A DNA stretch of 64,000 bases from Rutidosis leptorrhynchoides (taxonomy: Eukaryota > Streptophyta > Magnoliopsida > Asterales > Asteraceae): the NCBI RefSeq assembly GCF_046630445.1, contig NC_092341.1, positions 131,084,001 to 131,148,000 on the forward strand, given 5' to 3'. Numbering within the stretch: position 1 is the stretch's first letter; every line of letters begins with the position of its first letter. Positions 49,241 to 60,080 of the stretch are shown here, one piece after another. The translations under genes were made by a program, and so were the position numbers. The notes beneath the pieces were generated by a model. That model did not search any database. It was not told where the DNA came from and saw only the letters and a program-made list of their open reading frames with translations.

Positions 49241-49523
49241 TCAACATCATACGCACCATAGATACCAAGGAATACATGTAACAACAAACGAAGAAGTATT
49301 GATTCATAACTACATTGAAGAAATACTCTGCAGAGAATATGTAGTTTCTAAAAGTTTTTGGAGATTATTTATTCTTGTTCCAACCTCAAATCAAATGAGT
49401 TTAATATTATATTAACTCATTAAATCCATGATTACATCTGAAGGAAAATATATATGTACGTATATTATCATAAAGATTGTAATTAAATATTCTATTGTAC
49501 AAACTGTTGATAGTGAAAATATT

Positions 49524-49544
49524 TTAACGGGTAGGTAATACCCG
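49524..49544 (+). other. Internal hairpin motif CGGGTAGGTAATACCCG
   Basis: TTAACGGGTAGGTAATACCCG is the counterpart of 36898-36918 in element D. The pair CGGGTA/TACCCG is kept. Confidence 0.7.
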
Positions 49545-49633
49545 AGAAATATTTATATCTCACATTAATATGTTACATTGTACATTCTTCAAAATTCTTG
49601 AAAACACCTTAGAACTATAACCAACGATTCAGA

Positions 49634-49843
49634 TTCGTTAACCCTGATAATGCTGATGAAGCAGCAAAGGCCGTAGATGGTCTTAATGACCAGAAGCTTG
49701 ATAATAAAGAATTGTGCGTTGGAAAAGCTCAAAAGAAAATCTGGTATTGAAAGACGGATTGAGCAAAACATGAAGGAAGCTGTGGACAAATCTCAAGGAC
49801 TAAACCTGTATTCAAAGAATCTAGATGATTCAGTATCTGCCGA
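49634..49843 (+). pseudogene. Captured poly(A)-binding protein fragment in element E
   Basis: One frame reads FVNPDNADEAAKAVDGLN and then KELCVGKAQKK. These match RRM3 of plant PABP (FVNFENADDAARAVESLN, then KEWYVGRAQKK). A following block reads RRIEQNMKEAVDKSQGLNLY and then SKNLDDSVSAE, matching the linker and RRM4 start (YEQNLKEAADKFQGLNLYVKNLDDS type). PABP binds mRNA poly(A) tails in the cytoplasm. Here only about 65 codons' worth is present, without introns as far as visible, inside a retroelement. It is a decayed fossil. The same segment in element C shows that the capture predates the split of the two. Confidence 0.85.
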
Positions 49844-51294
49844 AATCATTAGCAATTACCCTGCTCCTTACGTATCTTAAATCCTTACAGAAGAACTTTC
49901 CTCATTATCATTTGATCTTAGAAAATTCTAAGATATCATCGTATCTTTCATCATAAATATCCTCGATGTTTCTGAAGATATCTTCATAACTATTCTTGTC
50001 CGCAATAAATTATCTCTTTGCGATATCTTTGTTACATAATAAAGGAAACTGTTTTAGTTTCTATATTATGTAAAATTCAAGTTTAAATTATAAATGTTTT
50101 GAAGAAGTGTTGGGAATTGAAGCATGAGTTAGTATAATATAATGACGTCAGGCCAACGTGATTATATTACAGTAAGTCATACTAAATTTTTAATGGAAGA
50201 TGATGATTCATAGACTTATTAATCATCATTTGCCATGTTACACGACTCTTACATTCTACTTAATCTCTGAACATATCAAGAACATATATTCTTGATAGTT
50301 CTATCCTCAGTAATTCTTGTAATATAACAAATCAAATCATGATATTACGTTCCTTCCTGCTTAGAACATTATGTTCATTCGAAACTTCATACCTACAAAT
50401 TCTGGACCATTACTCGCTTTACTTAGAGTCGAGAGGAGAATAAAAAGGCAAAGAGCTTCGACAAATAAGGGAAAATATAAAGCCCGATAACAATACCGAA
50501 ATTACAAACCGTGTATATCAATGCGTATAGTAATATAAAGACATGGGAGAACTAAAAACACGATAAATCCTAGAGCATAATAGAAGTAAACACACTCCTC
50601 TGGTGGGAGTTGAAAAAGAAGAAAGATTGTGGCGATAACCAATATAAGGTCAAGAACAAGAACTGGATTGAGCATATTAAGAAATCTTTTGGAAGTATGA
50701 ATTGAGGAAGAAAGTATAGAAGTGGTGAAGATAATGAAACGGAAGAAGCTAATTTATAGCGAAATTCTAGACACAGCAATCGAGACAATTTACCGCATTT
50801 AATTAAAGAAAATCCTAATTTTCTTAATTACCGGAGAATCAAATCTTATAAAGATTATGAAGACTTCTTTAAATCTCTTGAATTCCGAAAATCAACTTTA
50901 ACCATATCAAAAGTTAAGGTGAACATTTAATTTCCTCATTTCACTCTTTTGTGATAGTTTCATTTATACTCTTTCTATAATCGAATCATTTTATCCATAT
51001 TATTTAATGTCGATAAAACTCTATTTTTTAACTCATATTCATCATTCTTGTTGTAAAGAATGACGATCTCTATCAAATTTCATGATTATGATTTTCATGA
51101 ACTCCTCTCTATTTTGTCTACCCTAATATTGTGGCATAAACGCTCAAGGTTTAAATAAGCTCACTATTATTCATCACACATTTCATGTATATTGAAATGC
51201 TTGTATAACGTCATCATCTCTTTCTGAGGAAAACCTAATCAATGACACTCTTGTTAAATCCTTTAGATAACCTCCGCATTAATAATAAAATGCA

Positions 51295-51435
51295 CTTCGT
51301 AGAATTTATGGATCGTAAGATTTAAACGCTAGAAACAAAACAATATCATATTAGTTGGAATTCACGAAAGGCCCCGAGCATACCTGGGAACGTGAAGACC
51401 AAATAAAATGAAAATATCCTCACCTATTTACAAAC
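51295..51435 (+). mobile_element. Remnant of the integrase tail in element E
   Basis: Blocks correspond to the end of element D's integrase (FMDRK resembling IMDREVKRL; then GPEHTWEREDQIK resembling [13 protein letters not shown]). This shows that element E arose from a gypsy element by loss of most of pol. Confidence 0.7.
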
Positions 51436-51459
51436 AACGCCGACTGATGGCAACAACTA

Positions 51460-51495
51460 AATTTCGGGACGAAATTTCTATTAACAGGGGGATAC
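51460..51495 (+). other. Element E polypurine-tract region
   Basis: AAATTTCGGGACGAAATTT, then CTATTAACAGGGGGATAC, abuts the 3' LTR. Confidence 0.75.
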
Positions 51496-53750
51496 TGTGA
51501 CAACCCGTAAATTTCCGGCAAAATTTAAACAAAAATCTTTATATGATTTCATTTAACCTCGACTAATTTCGACGATTCACGAACAATTATTTGTAAATAA
51601 TTACGCATTAATTTGATATATTAATATTATTATTATTAATATCCTTTTTAAACAAGATATCAATAATTAATATCTTTATTATCAGTATTGTTATTATGAA
51701 TAAAAAAATATTGACAAATATTCTTGGAAAAGTAGTAAATCAATTTGTTTATTTTAAAAATATATGTATAAAAAAATCCTTAAAATAAATAATTTTTTTA
51801 ATAAAATAAATAAATAAATAAATAAATAAATTACTTTTTAATTAAAAATTATAATGGAAAACTACTTTTATTATTTTATTTTGTGCATTATCCCATGACC
51901 TAACATTTAATACTTTTGAATTTTAAAATCCCATTAAAAATTAAAATATTTCTTTTTCTTTTAATTATTTTATTCTTTTTACCTAATTTTTCAAGTATAA
52001 ATACCCCTCATTTCTCATTCAAACTCACACCAAAATTTCTCTCATTCTCTCTTTGAAGAATTACTACTAGTAAGTATTCTTTTCTTACTTTTTACTTTTT
52101 ACTTTTTACTTTTTACTTTTTACTTTTTACTTTTTACTTTTACTTTTTACTATTTACTTCGGTTTATTTTTTTTTTTACCGAAACATGTAAATAATGTTA
52201 TAAATTATATGCAATTAAAATAAAAATAAATAACATGTTATAATTAGTAATATATGTTACTAAAAATTATAAAAGTATTTTTATGAATTAATATATAGGA
52301 GTTATAATTAAAATTGAATTAATGAATATATATGTATATACGCCCCTAACGTGAAGGTTATAATTAAAGATAACATACAAAGACTACAAACATCACCGCT
52401 ACTTGTGGCCTAGGGTGATCCTTGTTACCATTATGGGACGCTTGTGGATCTCGAATGCCAAGACTTAGATTCTGGTCAAGAGATCCTGGGTCGCTCGGTA
52501 ACAATAGATCATTCGAGTGACTTGCATGTTAGCGACGAAGTTTGGGCGAGATTGTACAACATCTTTGTTAAGAATTATAACCCGAACATTCTTAAACTAG
52601 AAGCTTACTATAAGTGGAAGTTTTTCATAAATAGTAGGTTTCCAAAAATAGAAACTTTTGAGAAATAGGAACTTTTCTCTAAAACCGTCACTGTCAATAT
52701 AGTTTCTATATTAATAAACATACTTTATATCAAGTTAGACATTAACTAATCAAACGCTATACCTCAAGGTTGATATCCAGATCACTTACTTGTTTTACTT
52801 TCCTTCTTGCGTGGAATACTTCAACTGCTATTTAATGTGAGTTCATCTGCTCCCTTTTTATATATTTTTGGGCTGAGAATACATGCGCAACTTTTATAAC
52901 TGTTTTACACGTATCAAATATTAAACTGTGATATGTTGGGCTATGACCAGCAAGTCCCCAACCGACAAGTATAAACGATAACTTGTACGAGGCAAACTTG
53001 AAAGTCTAGTCTAAATATCAGTACCAACTTTTAAACTGTGATATGTTGGGCTATGACCAGCAAGTCCCCAACCGACAAGTATAAACGATAACTTGTACGG
53101 GGTAAACTTGAAAGTCTAGTCTAAATATCAGTACCAACTGTTAAACTATACTATACCCGGCTATGTCCGACTAAGTCCCTACAGTGATATTTTTAATTGC
53201 TGCGGCATTCTTAATTATTGGGGATAGGCCTATCGGGAGTAACGTCCACGATACATTTGACTAAGTCTTTGTATTACTTGATAATGAAATTAAATGACAA
53301 GGACAGAACAACTTGTCACGGGGCAAACAACGTTTAGTCTAAATATCACGCACTGGCAAAACTTTTTGATCCTGCAGGAGATCAACTTGACTGGATCTGA
53401 GTGATCTACTTATGAAAACAAATCTTGTGGTCTAACACTATTACTGAAATCATTATTTATGACAAACCTATGAACTCACTCAACCTCGTGTTGACTTTTT
53501 AAGCATGTTTATTCTCAGGTACTTAAATATTGCTTCCGCTGTATATCTGCTGCTTTGATGATGATTGCTTGACATACTTGGAGTCTTCATGCATTACTTA
53601 CCAATTCATTTAAAAACATTTAATGTAATCTATTTATCTTCCGCTGCAAAAACCCAATAAAACGTCTCATATAGAGTCGTTCTTGTTTATACAACTATAA
53701 TTTGATATAATTAGTCACAAATACCCCAGGTCCTATTTGGGGGTGTGACA
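51496..53750 (+). mobile_element. Element E 3' LTR
   Basis: 2255 bp, same ends and repeats as the 5' LTR. By eye about 25 substitutions plus microsatellite length changes. Confidence 0.93.
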
Positions 53751-53755
53751 TCCAG

Positions 53756-54258
53756 TAACTTCAATAAAGTTGAAATAAAACAGGTCGTTTGGGAGTGCGC
53801 TAGTTCTAATGCCCCAGGTCTGGACGAGTTCAATTTTAATTTTATCAAACATTTCTGGAGCATAATTGAAGAGGATGTCATTAAATGTATTCAAGATTTC
53901 GTGAGATATGGTGAGTTCTCAAGAGGGTGCAACAGTTCATTCATCTCCTTAATCCCAAAGAACTCGAACCCAATTTCTTTTAATGATTATAGGTCAATAA
54001 GTCTTTTAGGTTGCTTATATAAGATTGTGGCGAAATTATTGGCAAACCGGCTCAAACAGGTTCTTCCCAAATTAATTAGTCCGAATCAGTCAGCCAATGT
54101 CAAAGGGCGTCAAATTTCAGACGGGGTTCTCATAGCAAATGAGGTAGTCAATGCTTTAAAAAAGAAGAAGCGTAATTTGCTCTTATTTAAGGTTGACTTT
54201 AGAAAGGCCTTTGATTGCGTTAGTTGAGATTTCTTAGATGATGTGATACGGAAAATGA
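53756..54258 (+). mobile_element. L1-type LINE, third piece (start of reverse transcriptase)
   Basis: A long open stretch reads SNAPGLDEFNFNFIKHFW, FISLIPKNSNPISFNDYRSI, LANRLKQVLPKLISPNQSA and FKVDFRKAFDCVS. These are the first reverse-transcriptase blocks of plant LINEs (AP G.D, IPK, YRPISL, NR, KVD..KAFD). The copy stops near 54258 before the catalytic YADD block, with no poly(A) tail, so its 3' half is missing. Confidence 0.88.
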
Positions 54259-55138
54259 ACATAGTTATTAGTGGATGCATTATAATTATAACTGTACATT
54301 AATAGATTATATGGTATAACATGTCGTGAAAATAGTACCTGCAGCGAATAATATAAATCACCTTCCTACTAAAATTTAAATTTTAAATTAAAATTTATAT
54401 TCCAAGTAAATGTTAGGGTAAATTTGTAGTTTATTGATAACAGAGGGTATAATATGAAAAATGTCTTCTTTCCCAAATACTGTTTTTGAAACCTCTCTCT
54501 CTCAAGGGTTTGTTCAAGTCGCTACCAAACTATCATCTCCGTCTTCTTCTTCAATCAAATCAGGCAAGCCATTTCACTCACCGATTACTCCCTTATCACT
54601 AAATCTTTTTGTATGCATCATTCTGTATATATCTATTATACATCGTATTTTAATATTACTTTAATTTTATTCATTATCTGGCGGCCTGTGTTTGTGAAAT
54701 GAGTGATGTCTATGATTTTTAGGAAAATAGATAACTTCCTATTATGCAGGTTAAATTTTTGTTAACAGTTCTATTAGGGTCTCAATTTCAAGTTTAGGGT
54801 TTTATACGAAGTTTGATGTTATTCAATTTGTTAAAATTGATATTATTAAGTGTAATATCAAACAAGAAGAAAAAGAAATGTTATGAGGAGTGGAGATTGT
54901 ATAATAGTCACCCATTCAATTACCCGCGTTTATCTCAAATACTGAAATTTTTTAGTTATACTTAAAAAAATAAGTTTATCTAATTTCCTAGGATATTTAA
55001 GTTGTAAACTTGTACAATTAACTATGAAGATTTAAGTTCTACAAGATAAGTCAATATTTGTTCGTGTCTACCTTTGTGTGTGTGTGAGTGTTATGACTTT
55101 TAAGAGTTGAGTCGTGTAACTCAATGGATATCCGTTAA
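54259..55138. other. Intergenic stretch and possible 5' exon
   Basis: AT-rich. A pyrimidine-rich stretch at about 54461-54560 (CCTCTCTCTCTCAAGGG, then CATCTCCGTCTTCTTCTTC) looks like a plant 5' UTR and could be the first non-coding exon of the gene at 55634. Its donor is unclear (possibly CAG|GCAAGC at 54563). Otherwise nothing is seen. Confidence 0.3.
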
Positions 55139-55345
55139 CCCGCTTAATACAATGGATATAGATATGGATGGATGAACTTAAATTAAATGGATATGGATAT
55201 GGATATGGATATGTATATGGATGAACTTTAATTAAATGGATATGGATATGGATATGGATGAACGAAAACTAATGGATATGGATATGGATACAACATCACC
55301 CAATCCATATCTGATCCATATCCGATCCATTGCCATCCCTGTCCA
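55139..55345. repeat. GGATAT hexamer repeats with inverted end
   Basis: Runs of ATGGATATGGATATGG at about 55185-55300 are followed by the opposite orientation (CCATATCTGATCCATATCC) at 55303-55332. They make a fold-back repeat. Confidence 0.8.
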
Positions 55346-55633
55346 AGTTGAAATCTGAAAAAATTTGAGTTCCGAGTTGACATAGTTGCTGATTTGAGTT
55401 TATCTCCACCCAAGGGATTACTTTTATTAAATGAAATTGGTTTCAAATATGTTTACGAAGATCAAAACTCAAGATTTTGGCCGAGAATATAGAAATCATA
55501 TGCTTTACTCTCATAACTTATAAGTCAAAATTGAATCTTAGTTCAATTTTATCCATTGTTTCCGTTATCCATGGCTTATTTAACTACAAAATGATTATGA
55601 TTATTGCAGATTAAATCCCAAAAAAAAAACATC

Positions 55634-55849
55634 ATGTTTACCACTGCAGTGAAGTATCTTGGTACAAAACCGAAACCCGCAATGAAGGCATTAGAGCCTA
55701 GATTTCGACCTGAGCAAAATCAAACGATAACGAGGGCCATTTTTGAAATTCTAAAGGAACATGGCCCACTCAGTGTTGCTCAGACATGGGAACGTGTTCA
55801 GGTATACTCGAGCTTTGTATTTATCATTAACAAGTTTAATGTCGTTATG

Positions 55850-55907
<58 letters not shown>

Positions 55908-56135
55908 CTCATGATTACAAACATTTTGTAGCAAGTTGGTGTACAAGATTTGACGAGCAAAACACAGATGAAGACCGTATTGAGATGGATGAAGGAGAGA
56001 CAGAAACTTAAGCAAATATGCAATCATGTGGGTCCCAACAAGCAGTTCCTATACACCACCTGGTTCACCAAAACACCTACCATTAATCCGGCAACAAATA
56101 GTTCAGTCAAATTGTCCAAACGCAAGGCATCTTGA
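55634..56135 (+). CDS. Small conserved plant protein (about 123 aa, two exons)
   Basis: Exon 1 is 55634-55801 (start MFTTAVKYLGTKPKPAMKAL, end WERVQ). A GT-AG intron, 55802-55931, contains a ~49-base T-run. Exon 2 is 55932-56135 (QVGVQDLTSKTQMKTVLRWM, ending KLSKRKAS and a stop). The phase-0 junction CAG|GTATAC ... TTTTGTAG|CAAG keeps the frame. The protein is basic, helical and without membrane spans. TITRAIFEILKEHGPLSVAQTWERV and the following helix resemble a winged-helix-like small domain. An alternative in-frame start 30 bases upstream (MQIKSQKKNI) spans a likely acceptor (TTGCAG at 55605-55610), so the downstream ATG is preferred. I recognise the style of a conserved plant protein but cannot name its function. 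The organelle-like basic N-terminus is suggestive only. Confidence 0.75.
55854..55902. repeat. Poly(T) tract in intron
   Basis: A run of about 49 T lies near the middle of the 130-bp intron, 29 bases before its acceptor. It is either an over-long polypyrimidine tract or the trace of a small insertion. Run length is likely unstable. Confidence 0.9.
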
Positions 56136-56935
56136 ATTAAAACAAGCTGCAATAGTTTATGCAATTAGAGCAGCTCATTGTTATGCTTTTGTGCCTTGAA
56201 GTATGACCTGCATTGCATCATGTTCTAGATTGTTTTAATTTTTGTTTAATTTGTTACGATAAAATTAGGTTTTGATATAATAACCCGTGGACCATGGACC
56301 CGATATCCTCGAGTATGCTTGGATTTTTCGATTTGTAGTATTTTGTAAAGGATCGTCATTTACTGATGAAATTTGGCTTAATCAACCAACAATTGTTGCA
56401 GTTAGATATGTAATACCAAATGCACCAGGACTAACTTAGGACTAGCTATAGCCACTGTGAACCATGACTCGAATTGTTGGTCTAAGTTGGGTGTTCATTG
56501 TATTTTGTGGTTTACTCCTTTAATTGTAACTAGGAGATATTAGGCTCTGCGTGATGGTTGATTAGGGTGTGCTTGGTTCTTTTTAGTTGATGGGAATGGC
56601 AATGGTAGTTGTTCAAGTACATGACGCATACGTATGAATGTATGATGCTAATACAAATAAAATCATTTATTGAATGTATATATTATTTCTTAAATTGTTA
56701 TATAAGGTTGTATCATCCAGGTCTAACTGGATACAAGTTTGCACTGATAGGTGTCCAGGTTCTTGCAGCAACAGGTAATGTTGATTTGCAGCACAATTCT
56801 GCTTTTGCTGCCAATGTAAATTCATATGGCCCTTCGATAATATAATTGTCATCCATTGCTCAATGCCAAGGCTAAGCGTTTGAAATGTAGTTATGTGATA
56901 ACAGAATTGATGACATGGCAATTCATATACACCAC
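56136..56935. other. Intergenic stretch
   Basis: Probable 3' UTR of the small gene at its start, then AT-rich DNA. A GC-richer piece at about 56707-56845 (YHPGLTGYKFALIGVQVLAA in one frame) is not recognised. No gene can be supported. Confidence 0.4.
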
Positions 56936-57108
56936 TAGTCTTCTAGTATTCATTTTTAGTTGTTTCAAATTAATAATCCAATTTTATAAATAGATAAAGA
57001 ATAATAAGGTAAAACTTTTTATGCACTTCCTTTATACATGTAAAATAAAAATGTAGGTAAAGACTAATTTAAATTAGTTAATAATAAATCGGAACAGAGG
57101 GACGGAGT
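56936..57108. mobile_element. Degenerate Stowaway-type MITE
   Basis: The right end GAGGGACGGAG|TA and interior stretches (GTTTCAAATTAATAATCC, GATAAAGAATAATAAGGTAAAA) match the MITE at 23168-23424. The left end is diverged. Confidence 0.65.
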
Positions 57109-57433
57109 AGTTATCACGTCAACGAGATACTGGATTGGACACTTAAACGCTAGTCATTATGATTTGCAATCATTTTCACAGTGCAAGTATACAACGTATG
57201 TTTGCTCTATAGGTTTTGTCTCACAAATGACAAAATAATAAATGGTTAATAGAATATTATAACTTTGAACTCGAAAAATAATACAGTTCAAAAAAAAAAA
57301 ATGAATCGACTATAAACTGTTGTCGTTTCCAGTGCTCGTCACACACTAATCAACAATAAACTCTTGGAAACAGACATGTTAACTGTACATTTTTAATCCC
57401 ATATACAAACTCCCATTTCAGGAGATTCCAATA
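57109..57433. other. Intergenic and 3' flank of the glycosyltransferase gene
   Basis: AT-rich, no gene seen. Probably includes the 3' UTR of the minus-strand gene that ends at 57434. Confidence 0.4.
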
Positions 57434-58737
57434 TCAATGATGGCCCTTAGCCTTTTGTAATACATCTTTTAAAACATCCGCAATTCTATCTGCCATATGT
57501 CGTTCTAGAAACATTTCTTTCACCCTCACGTATCCTTTTTTGCCCATCGTTAGCCTTTTTTCAACATGCGTAGCAAGTTTCACGATGTTTCTGGCAAGAG
57601 GACTAATCCCTTCTTTACCTGCAGGATGCAAAAACCCTGTTGACCCATTGACCACAATTTCCGCAGTGCCTCCTGCTGATGTTCCCTGCCAATTTACAAA
57701 TGCAAATGTAGATTCTGATCACTAATATATACCTTTAAATTTCATTATGAACACAAATATAGAAAAAAATTACCAATACGGGAAGTTGAAATGCCATTGC
57801 TTCGATTGTTATCCTGCCAAAACATTCTCCTCGACCCTACAAGGACAAAAAAGACTATTATCATGGTGGCAAAAATCGCTACTTGAGGAGAACTCGGTCG
57901 GGACTTTTGAGAGAGTAATACTGGACTTTTTATACATTCAAGTAATAATTTTCAAAATTATGTGTAAATATCCAAGAAATTCATAAATATAAACATAAAC
58001 ATAAACGTTGATATGAATGATTGTCTAGAAACATAAACAAATTTTCATTTGTTAACAAACTCTAAATATCTAATTTAATTTCATGTTAATATATTGACCA
58101 ATATTGACTTTGACCGATTTTGACCGACTAAATCCGACCTCCACCAACTAAATTCGATTTTGACGTATTAACCTACGTTGACCAATTAATTACTCGAATT
58201 TTGGAAGCTCGGATCAGCCAGTAGCTAAAACGAAGTAATTGGCACTAATCGGGGATTTTACAACACTGAATAAAATTAATATTTAATGTTTACTTTCATA
58301 CTTGTATAGTTAGTTGTAGCAGTACATATAATCAATATATGGTATTTATAGAGAATCACTATGGAGTCTAATTGGTCCGTATCTATTTACCTGAGAATTC
58401 TGGACAAGAACATCGATAGCTGCCAGATACGGGGCTACATTTAGAGTTTTATTTACAAAGTGAACACGATGTTGGATTTTGTTTCGCGCAAAAAAATCCC
58501 GAAGTTCAGTTTCAAATTTTGTCTGAACATTCATATCACTCCCTACAATCACTGCATGTATCGATGGCACTTGTAGCTTCTTTTCTTGAATTAATTGTAA
58601 ACTCTCATGAAATGAACGTAAAAATAAGTCTTGACCTTTTCCCCGTGAAACACCTGCACATCATTATTATGCATCCCTAAGAACTTATGAACAATCAGAA
58701 ACAATAATTTTATTTTTTACTTGAAATGATTAATTAT

Positions 58738-60080
58738 GAGGACAGTCCCTGAACTATTTTTCTTGCATGGACAGTCCTCGTGGTTTCTACATTTTGCGTG
58801 TGCAGTCCCTGACCCCGACGTTCTTTAAAAACCCCCGTTAAGTTGAATGGTCAAGCAGAGGAGGGTAACCCAGTTGTGGAAGAACAGGATAACAGTGATG
58901 ATGATTATGGTCATCAATTGTAAAATAACTCAAGAGGCTCTGGTGTATGGTCATCAATTGTAAAATTATATATAAAATTGAAAGCCTCAGGTTCTATTCA
59001 ACCGAATACGCTAAGGGTGAAAGTGGGAGATGGTCGATCTATACGTTTTTGGAAAGATAATTGGAGAGGTAACGGAACTCTAGAATCTAAATATAGTCGT
59101 CTCATGCGTCCCCGATTGTTTGTTAAGTGATCGGTTAATTAATAATACATAGACATGGGAATGGGCCAGAAATTCCATTGGTCCTCGGAATATAGCGCTT
59201 CTACAACAGTTTATAAATGAAATTGGGCCATGTTCTATTTGTGAAGCTACTGATACATGGGAATGGATTCTTTCTAAAGATGGTATATTCAATGAATGTA
59301 TGCGAGACACGTAAATATATTCATGACATTATTTTACCGTCCACAATTATCGATGTTAAATGGGCCAAACAAATTCCTAGGAAGGTGAACATCTTTTTAT
59401 GGCGATTAGCTTGGGATAGATTACCGAATAGACTAAATTTTTCCAAACGTGGAATGGAGATTGAAGAGATTGGGTGTCCCGTTTGTGATGGTCGGATCGA
59501 ATCAGGGGATCACTTGTTTTTCGGATTCCAACTTGCATTGGAATTATGGTCTAAAATCCGCATTTGGGTCGACTTAAATATCCCGATTTTTCAGTCATGG
59601 TCGAACTGGAATTCTTGGTTCACGACCACCCACCTCACGGTGGATTCTAAGACTCGATTGTATGCGATTGTTGGATGTCTTCTTTGGCATATATGGAGGT
59701 ACAGGAACGGAGTGCTATTTGGATCGTCGCGGTTGAAGAAAGATTTACTCTTTGACTCTATTAGAAATTATGCTTTTAATTGGCTTATTAGTAGAAGCAA
59801 ATGTAATCTCAATTGGAACACTTGGCTTGTAAAGCCATTGTAATTGTTGATCCTCTTCCTCTAGTGCCTTACTAGGGGGGAGTGTTGTTTTTTAATAAAA
59901 TTTTGCAGTTCCAAAAAAAGTGATGATGATTATCTTGTGGAGCTTAACGGGGGTTTTTAACGAACATCAAGGTCAGGGACTGCACACGCAAAATGTGGAA
60001 AACAAAGGACTGTCCACACAAGAAAAATAGTTTAGGGACTGTCCATGTAAGTTGTGCAAACCACAGGGACTGTCTGCGTA
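58738..60080. mobile_element. Long inverted-repeat (foldback) element in the glycosyltransferase intron
   Basis: The left arm (about 58738-58842: GACAGTCCCTGAACTATTTT ... AAAAACCCCCGTTAAG) is the inverse of the right arm (about 59943-60050: CTTAACGGGGGTTTTTAACG ... AGTTTAGGGACTGTCC), with ~85-90% match by eye. The right side carries one extra repeat of the GGACTGTC unit to about 60080. The loop was under 100 bp before a LINE inserted in it. The class is unclear: a MITE or fold-back DNA transposon. Confidence 0.8.
58909..59918 (+). mobile_element. 5'-truncated L1-type LINE (3' end)
   Basis: It is flanked by the 15-bp duplication AGTGATGATGATTAT (58894-58908 and 59919-59933). Codons read VWSSIVKLYIKLKASG and GDGRSIRFWKDNWRGN, then an open stretch with VKWAKQIPRKVNIFLWRLAW and CPVCDGRIESGDHLFFGF. 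This is the zinc-binding domain at the end of plant LINE reverse transcriptases, usually CP.C....ES..HLFF.C (here F replaces the last C). It ends with TTTTTTAATAAAATTTTGCA and a short A-run. A 40-bp segment beginning TGGTCATCAATTGTAAAAT is doubled at the 5' junction. Confidence 0.9.

Larger units (their letters stand above)
45415..53750 (+). mobile_element. Element E: non-autonomous gypsy-derived element with host-gene cargo
   Basis: 8.3 kb, with LTRs at 45415-47652 and 51496-53750, perfect duplication TCCAG, initiator-Met primer site and polypurine tract. The 3.8 kb interior lacks gag, protease, reverse transcriptase and RNase H. What remains of pol is only an integrase-tail remnant near 51.3-51.43 kb. 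In place of the lost genes are a 151-aa coiled-coil frame, a Thr/Pro-type low-complexity stretch, the hairpin motif shared with element D, and a poly(A)-binding-protein fragment. It must have been moved by proteins of a relative, and element D type is a candidate. By eye the LTRs differ by about 1%. Confidence 0.92.

Noticed and set aside
48814-49287. Asp/Val-rich minus-strand frame (and Leu/Met-rich frame 48927-49223)
   Set aside because: Shadow of the ACC/ATC low-complexity repeats in element E; no motif.
47653-51495. Hidden gag-pol in element E
   Set aside because: No capsid, zinc-knuckle, protease, reverse-transcriptase or RNase H motif is visible; only an integrase-tail remnant.
59217-59843. 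A host gene of ~208 codons
   Set aside because: The CPVC...HLFF motif is the zinc-binding end of a LINE, and the copy has a LINE tail and target duplication.
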